The notes beneath the pieces are model-generated. The model was not told the origin of the DNA. It saw only the letters and a program-made list of their open reading frames with translations, and made no database searches. Source: Anaerolineales bacterium UBA6663 (GTDB taxonomy: Bacteria > Chloroflexota > Anaerolineae > Anaerolineales > UBA6663). From it: 7,942 nt of DNA. Location: the NCBI GenBank assembly GCA_002455335.1, contig DKKP01000045.1, forward strand, positions 1-7,942, given 5' to 3'. Every line of letters begins with the position of its first letter. Position 1 is the first letter of the stretch. This document shows positions 1 to 6,816 of this stretch, piece by piece. A program made the position numbers and the translations under genes.

Positions 1-1
1 C

Positions 2-304
<303 letters not shown>

Positions 305-337
305 GCCCGATCCGGTCTCAATCCATCGCGTCCTCAT

Positions 338-383
338 GGGGGCCGACGCGCGGTGACGCCGTGTGTCGGCCCCCCTCTGTTTC
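338..383 (+). terminator. Strong hairpin after tpiA, probable intrinsic terminator
   Basis: Bases 338-353 pair with 359-374 over 16 consecutive positions. There are fourteen Watson-Crick pairs and two G-U pairs, closing a five-base loop (TGACG). The base of the stem is five G-C pairs (GGGGG/CCCCC). The downstream tail, CTCTGTTTC, is only moderately T-rich, so termination efficiency is uncertain. The hairpin lies 33 bases after the tpiA stop and only 19 bases before the preferred start of the next gene. It could therefore also act as a leaky attenuator or an mRNA-end stabiliser. Confidence 0.75.
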
Positions 384-393
384 GAGCGCATCG

Positions 394-1134
394 ATGCCAG
401 TCTCTTTGTATGCCCGACCCGATCTCTACGATGCCGTCCACGCCGGACCCGCCAAGGGCGAGCTGGCGTTCGTCCTGCGCCAGGCCGAACGCGTTGGGCC
501 GCGCGTGTTGGAGCTGGCGTGTGGGACGGGCCGGCTGACGATACCGTTGGCCCGGGCCGGTCTGCAGGTCACCGGGATCGATCTGAGCCCCGCGATGCTG
601 TCGCGGGCAGTCGAGCGCGCGCAAGGAGCGCCGATCGACTGGGTTGAAGCCGACATGCGCTCATTCTCGCTGGCGGCCGAGTTCGACCTCGTCCTCATCC
701 CGATCAACTCGCTCTGCCACCTCGAGACCAACGCCGACATCCGTGCCTGTCTGGCAACTGTGCATCGCCACCTTGCACCAACTGGGCGGCTGGTGATCGA
801 CGTCTTCAACCCGTCGCTCGAGATCCTGGCACGGGACTCAGGGCGCTGGTATGATCTGGGGACCTTCAGCAGTGAGGACGGTCCCACGGTGCGCCTTAGC
901 GAGCGCAACCGCTACGATCGAGCCACGCAGCTCAACGCCATCCTCTGGAAATTCGAATTCGAGTCTGGCGCCGCCATCGACGTGTCGCTCAGGATGCGTC
1001 AGTTTTTTCCGCAAGAGCTCGATACCCTGCTTGAAGCAAACGGCTACGAAGTGGTCGCCAGGTATGGCGGGTACGGTGAGAAGCCGTTTAACTCAGACGC
1101 CCGGCAACAGCTCGTCATCGCACGACCGGCCTGA
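394..1134 (+). CDS. Class I SAM-dependent methyltransferase, substrate unknown
   Basis: This encodes a soluble class I (Rossmann-fold) S-adenosylmethionine methyltransferase of 246 residues. Motif I, V-L-E-L-A-C-G-T-G-R-L, is at residues 38-48. The acidic end of strand beta-2 is V-T-G-I-D-L-S at 59-65, with D63 placed to bind the ribose hydroxyls. E-A-D-M-R-S-F at 85-91 supplies the adenine-site Asp, and F-D-L-V-L-I at 97-102 is strand beta-4. The C-terminal half (F-F-P-Q-E-L, then L-L-E-A-N-G-Y) matches the general Methyltransf_25/SAM-MT plan. The acceptor cannot be read from sequence. The frame is open from GTG 361, but that codon lies inside the upstream hairpin, so ATG 394 is preferred. 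Its ribosome site is poor (GAG at about 384-386). The flippase-like gene begins 27 bases downstream, suggesting co-transcription. Fold identification is secure and biological role unknown. Confidence 0.9.
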   Translation: MPVSLYARPDLYDAVHAGPAKGELAFVLRQAERVGPRVLELACGTGRLTIPLARAGLQVTGIDLSPAMLSRAVERAQGAPIDWVEADMRSFSLAAEFDLVLIPINSLCHLETNADIRACLATVHRHLAPTGRLVIDVFNPSLEILARDSGRWYDLGTFSSEDGPTVRLSERNRYDRATQLNAILWKFEFESGAAIDVSLRMRQFFPQELDTLLEANGYEVVARYGGYGEKPFNSDARQQLVIARPA

Positions 1135-1161
1135 ACCAGACCTGAATGAGGTTGCCCTATC

Positions 1162-2220
1162 ATGCGCGGGATGCCCTTGTCCTCACAATCGACCGGTTGG
1201 GCAAACCGGGCTTTCCGATGGGCTCGCGCGCTCGCGCCCTGGGCGTTTACGGGGCTCGTCGTCTGGTTCCTGGTGACCCAGATCGAGCTGGATACGCTTT
1301 GGCCATTGGTTTCCGATTTCTCCTGGGTCTGGTTCGGCGCCGGGTTGTTCTTCTATGTCCTCGCCAATCTGTTTCGAGATGTGCGGACCTGGCTGCTGCT
1401 CGGGACTGATCCGCGACAGTTGCCGGCTTTGTTTCCAATCTTCTTCGTGGTTAGCCTGGCGAACAACGGCCTCCCGGCGCGCATGGGTGAAGTCGTTTAC
1501 ATCTACTATATCAACCGCACTCTGAAGATCGGCGCCGGCTCAGCGACGGCCGGGGTCATTGCGATCCGCATCTTCGACTATCTGACCGTCGCGGCGCTCT
1601 TTGTCTTTTCGTGGGGGCTTCTGGCCGGTTCGCTGACTGTGGCGGGTGGCGAGGTCGCCCTCCTGACCCTCCCGGTGCTGTTGGTCGGGGTCGTCGGGTT
1701 GGTTGCGTTGCCCTGGGTTGGCGGTCGGCTGCTTCCCGTGGTGACGCGGCTGATGGCCCGGCTGCGGCTCGAACGTTTCATTCCCCTGATCGAACGCCAG
1801 GGCGGGCGGGCGGTAGCCACGCTCACGCAGTTGCGCGATTTGCGGCAATATGGCCGGATGTTCGGGTCGTCTTTGGCGATCTGGTCGATGACGTACCTTT
1901 GGTTCGCCTGCTTTCTGGCCGCACTTCACTTTGAGGCTTCGCTGCCGGCTGTCGTGTTCGGGGCGACGTTCGCCGTGCTCACCAAGGCTATTCCGTTGGC
2001 GTCGATCGGCGGGTTTGGCACCCACGAGGCCGGTTGGACCGTGGGGTTCATGCTCGTGGGGTTCGACCTGTCGACGGCCGTGCTCAGCGGGCTTGCCGTG
2101 AACGTGTTGACCCTCTTGGCCTCAATCCTGTTCGGGGTGCCGAGCTGGATCTATCTCTGGTGGCAGGGGCGGCGGTCGGGCTCAAGCGAGCAGACTTCGG
2201 GCCCGACGCCTGGGCCGTGA
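1162..2220 (+). CDS. Multi-pass LPG_synthase_TM (UPF0104) family protein, flippase-like
   Basis: This is a 352-residue, highly hydrophobic inner-membrane protein of the lysylphosphatidylglycerol-synthase transmembrane-domain family (UPF0104/AglD-like). Members are often annotated as lipid flippases or as accessory proteins for polyprenyl-linked sugars. Visible family hallmarks are N-N-G-L-P-A-R-M-G-E at residues 101-110, R-I-F-D-Y-L at 136-141 and the late loop P-L-A-S-I-G-G-F-G-T-H-E at 278-289. I estimate about eight membrane segments, beginning near residues 24-41 and 53-71. The soluble aminoacyl-transferase domain of MprF is absent, so lysyl-PG synthesis itself is not expected. The C-terminus is a short hydrophilic tail rich in Gly, Ser and Pro. 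GAGG at 1148-1151 precedes ATG 1162 at usable spacing, and a second in-frame ATG at 1171 is possible. It sits between a methyltransferase and a GT-C glycosyltransferase, which fits envelope glycan or lipid work. The family assignment is firm, the transport role inferred. Confidence 0.85.
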   Translation: MRGMPLSSQSTGWANRAFRWARALAPWAFTGLVVWFLVTQIELDTLWPLVSDFSWVWFGAGLFFYVLANLFRDVRTWLLLGTDPRQLPALFPIFFVVSLANNGLPARMGEVVYIYYINRTLKIGAGSATAGVIAIRIFDYLTVAALFVFSWGLLAGSLTVAGGEVALLTLPVLLVGVVGLVALPWVGGRLLPVVTRLMARLRLERFIPLIERQGGRAVATLTQLRDLRQYGRMFGSSLAIWSMTYLWFACFLAALHFEASLPAVVFGATFAVLTKAIPLASIGGFGTHEAGWTVGFMLVGFDLSTAVLSGLAVNVLTLLASILFGVPSWIYLWWQGRRSGSSEQTSGPTPGP

Positions 2221-2234
2221 ACGCCTGAAAGTGG

Positions 2235-4466
2235 GTGACGATGTGGGATGGGACGACACTCTGGCGCAAAGGCCTCATCATTTTGATAGGCCTCTATCTT
2301 CTGATTGGCGCCACGTACGTGGTCAACACGCCCGTCTTTGAATCGCCGGACGAAGATCTCCACCTCCAATACATCCGATATCTCGTCGCAAACCGTTCAC
2401 TTCCCGTCTACGCCGGAACCATCCTGCCCATGCGGCAGGAGGCGTCACAACCCCCGCTGTACTACATGATCGCGGCGATCGCGACGTCCTGGGTCGATTG
2501 GCCTGACTTCGATGCTGTCGCCGCACACTACCCGAATGCCGTGATCGGCCGGGCCGACATCCCGGGTAACCGAAACGCGTTTGTTCACACGCCGGCCGAG
2601 GCCGCGCTGCCTGGTTCCGGCAGCGTGCTGGCGGTGCGGCTCGCGCGCGCGGTGAGCCTGCTTTTTGGCATCGTGGTCCTTGTGGCGACCGCCGTGACGG
2701 CGCGGCGGCTGTTCCCCGATCGGCCCGGGCTTGCGCTGGGCTCGGCCGCGCTCGTGGCGTTCACACCGGGTTTCTTGTTCATCGCTGCATCCGCCAACAA
2801 CGACATGTTGGCCAGCGCGACCGCGGCGACGACGCTGGCGCTGCTTGCAGATGGGTGGCGCCGGGGCTGGGTTCGCTGGCGCATCGTCACACTCGGCATC
2901 GTCATCGGTGCAGCTTCGCTTTCGAAGCTCAATGCGCTGGGCGTGGCGCCGTTGACTGGCTTGTTCGTGACGCTCTCGTTCGCGGCGCAGGTCGGCTGGC
3001 GCCGCTGGAGGGTCTGGGCGCCCAAGACCCTGGGCGCCGGCGCGGTGATCATCGCTACGGCGTTTGTCGTTGGCGGGTGGTGGTATGTGCGCAACGCGCT
3101 GCTTTATGGCGACCCGTTGGCGAGCAGTGTGCACTTCGATGTGATGGCGGCGCGCTCGGCTCCGCCGGCGCTGGGCACGTTGCTCAGCCTGCTCGAGGGC
3201 GTGTTCAAGTCGTGGTGGGGCGTGTTCGGCTGGTTCAACGTCATTTATCCCGACTGGGTCTACACGGTCTGTGCACTTGTGAGCGGTCTCGCTCTCGTGG
3301 GGCTGTACGTCGCCTGGGCGCGTGGCGGGCGTCGGTCCGCGATCGGTATGTTGCTGATCTGGGCGGGCATGTTCTTTGCCTTACTGATCGGATGGGGGTT
3401 CTTTCGCAATCTGCAGGGCAGGCTTCTCCTGCCGGCGATGCCTGCGATTGCCATTCTCATGTCCATCGGGCTGACGGCCTGGATCCCTGGCGACAGACTC
3501 CGTCTGCGTGTCGTCGGGGCCGGGCTTGGCCTGCTCGGCGTCGCTGCAGCGTTGACGCCGTGGCTGGTGATCGCGCCGGCTTACGCTGTGCCGCGCGCGC
3601 TGACCGTTGCTGAAGTCGCCGCGATCCCGGAGAAGACCGACTTGAGCTTCGCGGGCGTGATGACCTTGCTCGGGTATCGGGTCGAGGCCGATCGGGTCGC
3701 GCCGGGAGAAGCGCTCAGGTTGACGCTCTATTGGCGAGTCGATGCCCCGATGGATCGAATCTGGTCGGTGTTCGTCCATTTGACCGACGAGACCGGCGTG
3801 ATCGTGGCCCAACGCGATCAGTACCCGGGCATGGGCGCGGCTCGAACCACCGAGTTGTTCGTCGGGCAGACCCTGGCTGATGTATATCGGATCGAGATCC
3901 CCAAGACGACCTTCGCTCCGGCAGAGGCCGTGCTCTCGGTCGGTCTGTACGATGCGGCGGGCGGAGAACGGTTGCCTTCAACTGATGGGAGCGACCACCT
4001 CGACCTGGCGGCTATCTCGATCGCGGCCCGACCCGGCGATGTGCCGAACCAGGTCGATATCGATTTCGAGGGTGGAATCCGTCTGGCGGGATATGACCTT
4101 GACCGTCGTGTGGTTGCCCCCGGCGAGGCGGTGCGCCTGACGCTATACTGGCGCGGCATGACGCCGATCGCGACGAACTATTCGGTCTTTACGCATGTGC
4201 GCGGCGAGGGCAACGCGCTCTGGGCGGGTCATGATGGCTGGCCGGCGGGAGGGGCTGCACCGACCGGCGCCTGGGCTGTGGGCGATGTCATTGTGGATCC
4301 TCACGAACTCGTGCTGTCCACTGAAACGCCGGTGGGCGTCCACACACTCGAGATCGGCCTCTACGACGCAGACGGCGCGCGCCTCCGCCTTGCGCCCGCC
4401 GACGATCGCCCCATGTTGGGCGACTTCCTGGATCTGACGTTGATTCGGGTCGTTGCCGATCCTTGA
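2235..4466 (+). CDS. GT-C membrane glycosyltransferase (GT39/DUF2142-like) with two C-terminal beta-sandwich modules
   Basis: This 743-residue protein has a polytopic N-terminal domain (about residues 13-455) and a soluble C-terminal tail. After the first membrane helix comes F-E-S-P-D-E-D-L-H (35-43). It has the acidic pair and His found in the first external loop of GT-C enzymes, which take sugars from polyprenyl phosphate. Q-P-P-L-Y-Y (72-77) and A-N-N-D-M-L (187-192) are further conserved-looking patches. The tail has two related modules, starting at L-L-G-Y (478) and L-A-G-Y (617). Each carries A-P-G-E-A-x-R-L-T-L-Y-W-R (489-501 and 628-640), S-V-F-x-H and a closing G-L-Y-D-A (about 568 and 707). 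Module arrays of this kind are known to me from Chloroflexota glycosyltransferases and presumably face outward. The start may be GTG 2235 or ATG 2241; no strong Shine-Dalgarno decides. The gene begins 14 bases after its upstream neighbour and ends 3 bases before the next. Donor and acceptor are unknown. Confidence 0.82.
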   Translation: MTMWDGTTLWRKGLIILIGLYLLIGATYVVNTPVFESPDEDLHLQYIRYLVANRSLPVYAGTILPMRQEASQPPLYYMIAAIATSWVDWPDFDAVAAHYPNAVIGRADIPGNRNAFVHTPAEAALPGSGSVLAVRLARAVSLLFGIVVLVATAVTARRLFPDRPGLALGSAALVAFTPGFLFIAASANNDMLASATAATTLALLADGWRRGWVRWRIVTLGIVIGAASLSKLNALGVAPLTGLFVTLSFAAQVGWRRWRVWAPKTLGAGAVIIATAFVVGGWWYVRNALLYGDPLASSVHFDVMAARSAPPALGTLLSLLEGVFKSWWGVFGWFNVIYPDWVYTVCALVSGLALVGLYVAWARGGRRSAIGMLLIWAGMFFALLIGWGFFRNLQGRLLLPAMPAIAILMSIGLTAWIPGDRLRLRVVGAGLGLLGVAAALTPWLVIAPAYAVPRALTVAEVAAIPEKTDLSFAGVMTLLGYRVEADRVAPGEALRLTLYWRVDAPMDRIWSVFVHLTDETGVIVAQRDQYPGMGAARTTELFVGQTLADVYRIEIPKTTFAPAEAVLSVGLYDAAGGERLPSTDGSDHLDLAAISIAARPGDVPNQVDIDFEGGIRLAGYDLDRRVVAPGEAVRLTLYWRGMTPIATNYSVFTHVRGEGNALWAGHDGWPAGGAAPTGAWAVGDVIVDPHELVLSTETPVGVHTLEIGLYDADGARLRLAPADDRPMLGDFLDLTLIRVVADP

Positions 4467-4469
4467 GAC

Positions 4470-5228
4470 ATGCTCACCGTCTTTCCAGTCCTGGCCCTGG
4501 TCGTGATCCTTGTCCTGCTCGTCCTCAGCGAGCGCTGGATCAATCGGCATCTCCAGGGGATCTGGTTGCTGATCTTCCGCGACCCGGATGTCGCCATGAT
4601 CACGTATTCGCTGACGATGCTGCCGGGCGTGCTGCTCCACGAAGCCAGTCACTGGGTCAGCGCCACTGTCCTTGGGGTGCGCACCGGGCGTTTCTCGGTC
4701 TTCCCGGAACGGACGGCGGACGGGCATCTGCGGTTGGGTTTTGTCGAAACTGAGCGCACCGACGTGGTGCGAGAGGCCCTGATCGGAGCCGCGCCGCTTC
4801 TTGCCGGCGCCACGATCCTGGGGTGGGTCGGTGCTCAATTGTTGGGCCTGGGCGCAATCGGGGTTGCATTGGCTCAAGGCGATCTCGCCGGTGCCCTGGT
4901 CAGGTTACCGGCCGTGTTCGGCGCTCCGGATGCCTGGCTGTGGCTTTATCTTCTCTTCGCGATCGGCAATGCGATGTTGCCATCACGTTCAGACCAGCGG
5001 GCCTGGCTTCCCGCGCTTGGCCTGGTGATCGTGCTGCTCGGGATCCTGACCTGGGCCGGCTTTGGCGGGTTGCTCTCCGATTGGCTGGCCTCCCCGGCGC
5101 TGGCCGCCACCGTGGCGTTGGCCGGCGCCCTCAGCGTCGCGCTATTCATTAATGCGCTGGCGCTACCGCTGATCTGGCTCCTCGAAGTAGTGCTCGTGCG
5201 CCTGACCGGTCTGAAGGTCGACTACTAG
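4470..5228 (+). CDS. Membrane-embedded HExxH metalloprotease-like protein (M50-like), uncharacterised
   Basis: This is a 252-residue integral membrane protein with a hydrophobic first helix (residues 4-19). A zinc-site motif L-L-H-E-A-S-H-W lies at 55-62, where H57, E58 and H61 form HExxH inside a hydrophobic stretch, as in site-2-type (M50) intramembrane proteases. It is followed by L-G-V-R-T-G-R-F at 68-75 and a soluble loop. A late patch, N-A-M-L-P-S-R-S-D at 167-175 next to a membrane helix, could supply the third zinc ligand through D175. The classical M50 N-P-D-G/L-D-G motif is not seen. About five or six membrane segments are likely. I recall comparable hypothetical proteins in Chloroflexota but know of no characterised member. 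It starts three bases after the glycosyltransferase stop, with no separate strong ribosome site, so translational coupling is likely. A proteolytic role is inferred from the motif only. Confidence 0.72.
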   Translation: MLTVFPVLALVVILVLLVLSERWINRHLQGIWLLIFRDPDVAMITYSLTMLPGVLLHEASHWVSATVLGVRTGRFSVFPERTADGHLRLGFVETERTDVVREALIGAAPLLAGATILGWVGAQLLGLGAIGVALAQGDLAGALVRLPAVFGAPDAWLWLYLLFAIGNAMLPSRSDQRAWLPALGLVIVLLGILTWAGFGGLLSDWLASPALAATVALAGALSVALFINALALPLIWLLEVVLVRLTGLKVDY

Positions 5229-5275
5229 CCAAGACGACGTTGGCCCGAGATCGCCTGGGTCACCCCGTCGTTGGC
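5228..5275 (+). terminator. Possible weak stem-loop after the four-gene operon
   Basis: GCCAA (5228-5232) plus CGAC (5235-5238) can pair with GTCGTTGGC (5267-5275), leaving a two-base bulge. A small internal stem, GGCCC with GGGTC, can form inside it. There is no T-rich tail, so this is at best a poor intrinsic terminator. It is listed because it begins at the last base of the stop codon of the HExxH gene. Confidence 0.25.
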
Positions 5276-5316
5276 ACTGTTCGATAGCCCCAAAAAGGCA
5301 AATCACTGCGTTAACC

Positions 5317-5345
5317 CTGACAACCTGTACAGGCCTGTATGTCAT
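5317..5345 (+). promoter_or_regulatory. Candidate sigma70-type promoter with a palindrome in the spacer
   Basis: CTGACA (5317-5322) matches five of six positions of the -35 consensus. After 17 bases, TGTCAT (5340-5345) matches four of six positions of -10. The spacer contains the perfect palindrome CCTGTACAGG (5324-5333), and CCTGTA recurs at 5334-5339, ten bases after its first copy. This would give a leader of roughly 100 bases before the lipoprotein ATG at 5453. The 224-base gap 5229-5452 holds no credible gene. Apart from this site, the weak stem-loop and the ribosome site below, I see nothing in it. Consensus matches alone are weak evidence in an unknown phylum. Confidence 0.3.
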
Positions 5346-5437
5346 TGCGCCTGAGCAGCGACGGCGCACTCGGCTCGGAGGGTAGCCTATGGCATGCCAC
5401 TGATATTGCCAAGTTCGGATTCGCCGCAACTCATCAT

Positions 5438-5442
5438 GGAGA
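5438..5442 (+). promoter_or_regulatory. Ribosome binding site that fixes the lipoprotein start
   Basis: GGAGA lies ten bases before ATG 5453. The frame is open from 5339, but residues before this ATG look non-coding in character. The protein from 5453 begins directly with a classical lipoprotein signal peptide, so this site and ATG decide the start. Confidence 0.7.
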
Positions 5443-5452
5443 ACACCCAACG

Positions 5453-6505
5453 ATGAAAACAATCGCTTCCTCTTTCCGCTGGAACATCCTGCTGGCATTG
5501 GTCGCGGCCCTGCTCGTGACCGCCTGCACTTCGCCCTACAACCAGGTCGGATTTCAAGGTCGGCTGTTGACGGCTAGCGGCTCGCCCGTCAATGGGAACG
5601 TGAACATGCAGGTTGTTTATTGGACCTGTGAAACGGGAACTTCGGGTCTTGGCTGCTCGCGTGCCTACACAGACACAGCGACGGTCGCCGTGACCGACGG
5701 TCTCTTTAGCTTCCCGATCGGCGAAGCGGCCTTCGCCTCGTCGGGCGGACCCGACCCGGCAGTGTACGCTCAACCGCTCTGGGCCGAGCTCACAGTGAAC
5801 GGCGAGACGCTCGCGCCGCGTCAGCCGCTCACGGGTTCGCCTTATGCGATGACCCTCGTCAGTGGCGCCGTGATCGGCAGCAACCACACGGTCTCAGGTC
5901 AGACGATCGATTACGGTACGCTGACGTTGACCAATGCAGCGGATGGCACACTTCTGGTCCTGGCGAACGCCGGTTCCGGTGACTATATCCGCGGCTGCAC
6001 GGGCACCGGCGCCAATGATCGCACGTGCAGCGACCTCAATTTCCGAGTTCAAGCGAACGGCAACGTGACGGCCGACGGTTCGTTCACGGGCGGCGGCGCC
6101 GACTTCGCCGAGCGGATCGAGGTCGATGGCGTTGCGGCGCGGCTGCAACCCGGTGACGTGCTGGTCATCAGCGACCGACAGGATCGCTCGGTCGAGATCT
6201 CGACCGAGCCGTACGCCACCGCGGTTTTGGGCGTGTATTCTACCCAACCCGGTTTCGTCGGTGGCACGACGGCCTTACACGATGACCCGACCGGCACTGT
6301 GCCCGTGGCGTTCGTCGGGATCGTGCCGGTCAAGGTGACGGCCGTCAACGGCCCGATCCGGCGCGGCGATCTTCTCACGACGTCGTCTGTCCGCGGCCAT
6401 GCGATGCTGGCCACGGAATATGTGCCCGGCGCGATCCTGGGCAAGGCCATGGGTGAGCTCATCAGCGGCACGGGCGTGATCGAAGTCGCTCTGATCATCC
6501 GCTAA
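5453..6505 (+). CDS. Exported lipoprotein with fibre/appendage-like architecture, function unknown
   Basis: This encodes a 350-residue lipoprotein. The signal peptide has K2 and R9, a hydrophobic core (12-22) and lipobox V-T-A-C with lipidation predicted at C25. The mature N-terminal region begins V-G-F-Q-G-R-L-L-T (32-40) and ends near P-R-Q-P-L-T-G-S-P-Y-A-M (122-133). This resembles the beta-rich head of bacterial surface and phage-fibre-like proteins. A Gly/Thr/Asn-rich middle leads to N-G-N-V-T-A-D-G-S-F and G-A-D-F-A-E (A216-E220). The C-terminal domain contains Q-P-G-D-V-L-V-I, V-L-G-V-Y-S-T-Q-P-G-F and G-P-I-R-R-G-D-L-L-T-T. This last part recalls the peptidase G2/appendage end domain, but I cannot confirm it or assign catalytic residues. 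Four Cys between lipobox and middle (about residues 60, 68, 183, 193) might form disulfides. It is the first gene of a two-gene unit. Export and anchoring are well supported; function is unknown. Confidence 0.8.
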   Translation: MKTIASSFRWNILLALVAALLVTACTSPYNQVGFQGRLLTASGSPVNGNVNMQVVYWTCETGTSGLGCSRAYTDTATVAVTDGLFSFPIGEAAFASSGGPDPAVYAQPLWAELTVNGETLAPRQPLTGSPYAMTLVSGAVIGSNHTVSGQTIDYGTLTLTNAADGTLLVLANAGSGDYIRGCTGTGANDRTCSDLNFRVQANGNVTADGSFTGGGADFAERIEVDGVAARLQPGDVLVISDRQDRSVEISTEPYATAVLGVYSTQPGFVGGTTALHDDPTGTVPVAFVGIVPVKVTAVNGPIRRGDLLTTSSVRGHAMLATEYVPGAILGKAMGELISGTGVIEVALIIR

Positions 6506-6510
6506 GGAGA
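6504..6510 (+). promoter_or_regulatory. Strong Shine-Dalgarno overlapping the lipoprotein stop codon
   Basis: AAGGAGA overlaps the last two bases of the lipoprotein TAA (6503-6505) and sits six bases before ATG 6517. It is the best ribosome site in the window. It indicates that the small secreted protein is translated from the same transcript as the lipoprotein, probably at high level. An out-of-frame ATG at 6510 is inside the site and is not the start. Confidence 0.85.
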
Positions 6511-6516
6511 TGGACG

Positions 6517-6807
6517 ATGCAGCACAGACGTTGGCTTTCTTTCGGCCTCGCGGCTGCGGCGATGCTTCTGATCGGCGCCACCGCCTGGGCGGCCCTGACC
6601 TCCGAATCCTTTCGGCTGGCCAATAACACGTTTCAGGGGGGGCTGTCGGGCTCAGGCGTCGCCAGTACATCGGGTTCGTACAGGCTGACCGCAGTTACGT
6701 TCGGCACGGTATCGAACACACTTGGAAGTACGACCTTCAGGCTATGCACAGGGTTTGCCTGCGCAAGCCCGGTCTACGGCCTCAACCTGACTTCGCTTCA
6801 GAAGTAG
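6517..6807 (+). CDS. Small secreted protein with three S/T-x-R-L strand repeats, function unknown
   Basis: This encodes a 96-residue exported protein. R4-R5 precede a hydrophobic core (about 7-21), and signal peptidase I cleavage is likely after A-W-A (residues 23-25), leaving about 70 residues. There is no lipobox Cys. The mature part is rich in Ser, Thr and Gly and repeats a short strand: S-F-R-L at 31-34, S-Y-R-L at 54-57 and T-F-R-L at 73-76. A Gly-rich turn follows the first copy. Two Cys (77 and 82) flank T-G-F-A and could form a disulfide. The last repeat followed by C-T-G-F resembles the end of small Chloroflexota surface proteins that repeat S-x-Y-x-L and finish in G-F-W. That resemblance is from memory. 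Strong translation signals and position directly after a lipoprotein suggest the two work together at the cell surface. I assign no function. Confidence 0.75.
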   Translation: MQHRRWLSFGLAAAAMLLIGATAWAALTSESFRLANNTFQGGLSGSGVASTSGSYRLTAVTFGTVSNTLGSTTFRLCTGFACASPVYGLNLTSLQK

Positions 6808-6816
6808 ACGATCGCA

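Noticed and set aside
361..393. Upstream GTG start (361) for the methyltransferase, adding 11 residues
   Set aside because: The codon lies inside the 3' arm of the hairpin and the extra residues do not look family-like; ATG 394 gives a normal N-terminus.
946..962. AT-rich palindrome AATTCGAATT in the methyltransferase gene
   Set aside because: Short, inside coding sequence, encoding a plausible K-F-E-F-E stretch; nothing suggests a regulatory role.
1162..2220. Full MprF lysylphosphatidylglycerol synthase
   Set aside because: Only the transmembrane domain is present. The C-terminal soluble transferase domain is missing and the next gene is a glycosyltransferase.
2445..3134. Open frame on the - strand (229 codons)
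   Set aside because: Antisense to the GT-C domain with Arg/Gln/His-rich translation and no recognisable motif.
2855..3613. Alternative + strand frame of 252 codons inside the glycosyltransferase gene
   Set aside because: Its Arg/Gly/Ala-rich translation shows no domain, and the other frame encodes clear membrane helices throughout.
4143..4877. Long open frame on the - strand (244 codons)
   Set aside because: It lies antisense to two well-supported membrane genes, and its translation is low-complexity (Gln, Arg, Asp, Pro), typical of a shadow frame in GC-rich DNA.
5339..5452. N-terminal extension of the lipoprotein frame by 38 codons
   Set aside because: It would bury the signal peptide and lipobox in the middle of the protein. 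GGAGA at 5438-5442 supports ATG 5453.
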